Shown: positions 62,547-64,000 of the stretch, piece by piece | Layout of the letters: each line of letters opens with the position of its first letter | Numbering within the stretch: the first letter of the stretch is position 1 | NCBI GenBank assembly: GCA_950097015.1 | Contig: CATNEN010000024.1 | Location: 1,200,001-1,264,000 of the forward strand | DNA: 64,000 nt | Direction of reading: 5' to 3' | Source: Macrostomum hystrix | Taxonomy: Eukaryota; Platyhelminthes; Macrostomidae | Notes under the pieces: generated by a model | Seen by the model: the letters and a program-made list of their open reading frames with translations, nothing else | The model's database searches: none | Told to the model about the DNA's origin: nothing | Made by a program: the position numbers and the translations under genes

Positions 62547-64000
62547 GTAAGATCTGTTTTGAAATAATGTGACTTTTTATTAAACATGCTAGGCCTAGGC
62601 TTTTTGCATATACAAAAGATTACTGAGTTGCCTTAATTTAAGGTTGCTGTTTTATTAGTATTTTTAAGCTGCCACATTGTAATTGTATATAAAATCACCA
62701 AAAGGCAAAATGAGAGCAATTACCTTAATATCAAAGTGAGAAATCAATTTCATAAAACATGCATAGGCAATTGTGCATATATTATGGGCGGGCTAACAGA
62801 ATTCAATACAATAGGCCTAGTAATGTTTTAACTAGTTTTAATAACTAGTTTAATAATGTTTTAATAACTAGCTAGCTACTTTCTAGCTATAATTTCTTGT
62901 TGGGAAGAATTCAAAACTAGGTTTATTTGGTTTATTAGGTTAGATTTTACTCCTTATGGTGGCACGCAAGTGTCCAAGTGGTAAGACACTATTTAACATG
63001 AATAGGCCTAACTCATGTGCATATTAGTTTTACTGGTTAGGCTTTCTTGGCATAGTTTTATCAATTTCCAGTCCTGCTATAGGGCTACCAGTGGATCAGA
63101 GGGTGTCCAATTGCACACACCCACATTTTTATATTTAGAATTACTCCCTTTATACAATTTCCCTTATAGGTTTATAACATGTGCTCCCTTTCTAGGTTAT
63201 GAATTAATGTGATCCAACCTTGGTTTACTATTCAATACGAATTATTTCTTTTACTGCAATCCTTAGCTTGCAGCCTTTCAGCTAAATAAGTAACAAACAA
63301 TCTTTATTTGCTTAGACAGCATATTTTGGAACTGCGGGAGTGCTAGGCCTAGTTGATTCTTCCTAGACTAAACCCCCGGTATATATTGTTGGATAGGTGA
63401 ATGGAAATTAGTAAAACAAAAAGTATCATTCAAACAAATGATTTAATTTTGCATTCTAATTTGATGTTTCTACATACATGCGCAACCTCCCAAATCTTAT
63501 CCGGCCGTGCGACTTAGTTTTTGCTCTCATTTGCTCTCAATTGACTTAGTTCATTTCATTGCTCTATTTACAACTTAGTTTGCTCTCATTTGCTCTCTTT
63601 TTCTCTCCCATTTTTCCTTTTCTTCACGCCTTCCTTTTTTGTCCCTTGGTCCCCCCTTTAATTTTTTTGCGCTTGGTCGATTGGTTTTTGTGACTTACCT
63701 TGCTTGGCCCTCGTTTCAACTTGGCCCTCTTGCCCATTGGCCGGGTGTTGCGCATGTATGTGTTTCTAGGAAAAGTATGAGTTCAATTTTATGTTTAAGC
63801 AACATTATTTAAAACTTCTACATTTATATGAAATGAATTCATAAATATCAATTTATCATACTGCATTGTTAAGTTCCATTCAATTTTCAAATCTATTTTT
63901 ATGCTTATCTTTTTTATAGCTTGTGATTAGTTTGACAGTTTGCATAACTGGTGTTTTAATGTATCTCGAAATATAGTTTTTTAAAATAATTTTAGTATTT
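62547..64000. other. Endophilin intron 1
   Basis: AT-rich intron with the second MITE copy. No other exon seen. Confidence 0.55.
63473..63760 (+). mobile_element. MITE copy 2 (8-bp target duplication) in endophilin intron 1
   Basis: 288-bp element with the same 14-bp terminal repeats as copy 1 and about 90 percent similar by eye. The target duplication TGTTTCTA is perfect at 63465-63472 and 63761-63768. Same orientation as copy 1 relative to its host gene. Confidence 0.93.

Overview
The window is a gene-rich piece of an animal nuclear genome. Exons are GC-rich and lie in AT-rich introns. Almost every intron carries its own private minisatellite, and there is a tRNA-derived SINE family plus several short DNA transposons. 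The protein families (multi-cysteine Toll receptor, ZC3H14, a Nance-Horan-like protein, mitochondrial glycerol-3-phosphate dehydrogenase, proteasome Rpt6, endophilin A) place it in Bilateria. Drosophila-type Toll architecture and general style suggest an invertebrate, perhaps a lophotrochozoan or flatworm-grade animal, but the sequence alone does not fix the clade. Gene models were built by hand from reading frames, GT/AG sites and intron phase. In six of the seven multi-exon genes or gene starts the phases close perfectly.

Layout. A seven-exon Toll-like receptor runs on the + strand (586-7353). Convergent to it is a five-exon gene of the Nance-Horan syndrome (NHS/Guk-holder) family on the - strand (23228-8174), whose introns hold several kilobases of minisatellite. 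Next on the - strand is the six-exon nuclear poly(A)-binding protein gene ZC3H14/Nab2 (32606-25211). A 2.1 kb foldback DNA transposon with a 9-bp target duplication sits in the divergent spacer before GPD2 (36756-42918, + strand). GPD2 shows a pair of frameshifts, an in-frame TAG, a lost motif and a non-AG acceptor. From 43 to 48 kb there are large pyrimidine-rich tandem arrays and no firm gene, then a probable single-exon gene of unknown function (49118-49759).

The right part holds proteasome subunit Rpt6/PSMC5 (51794-55712, +), a convergent six-exon protein kinase (61151-56750, -) and the first coding exon of endophilin A (62502-62546, +), whose other exons lie beyond the window or were not found. 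Two copies of one MITE, each with a perfect 8-bp target duplication, lie in the first introns of PSMC5 and endophilin. A 38-bp perfect palindrome flanked by 8-bp direct repeats lies upstream of the kinase.

The genes do not form a pathway. They are a housekeeping, signalling and cytoskeletal neighbourhood. What is unusual is the intron content: at least 20 tandem arrays with different units, most close to an exon edge, and about ten SINE copies, nearly all intronic.
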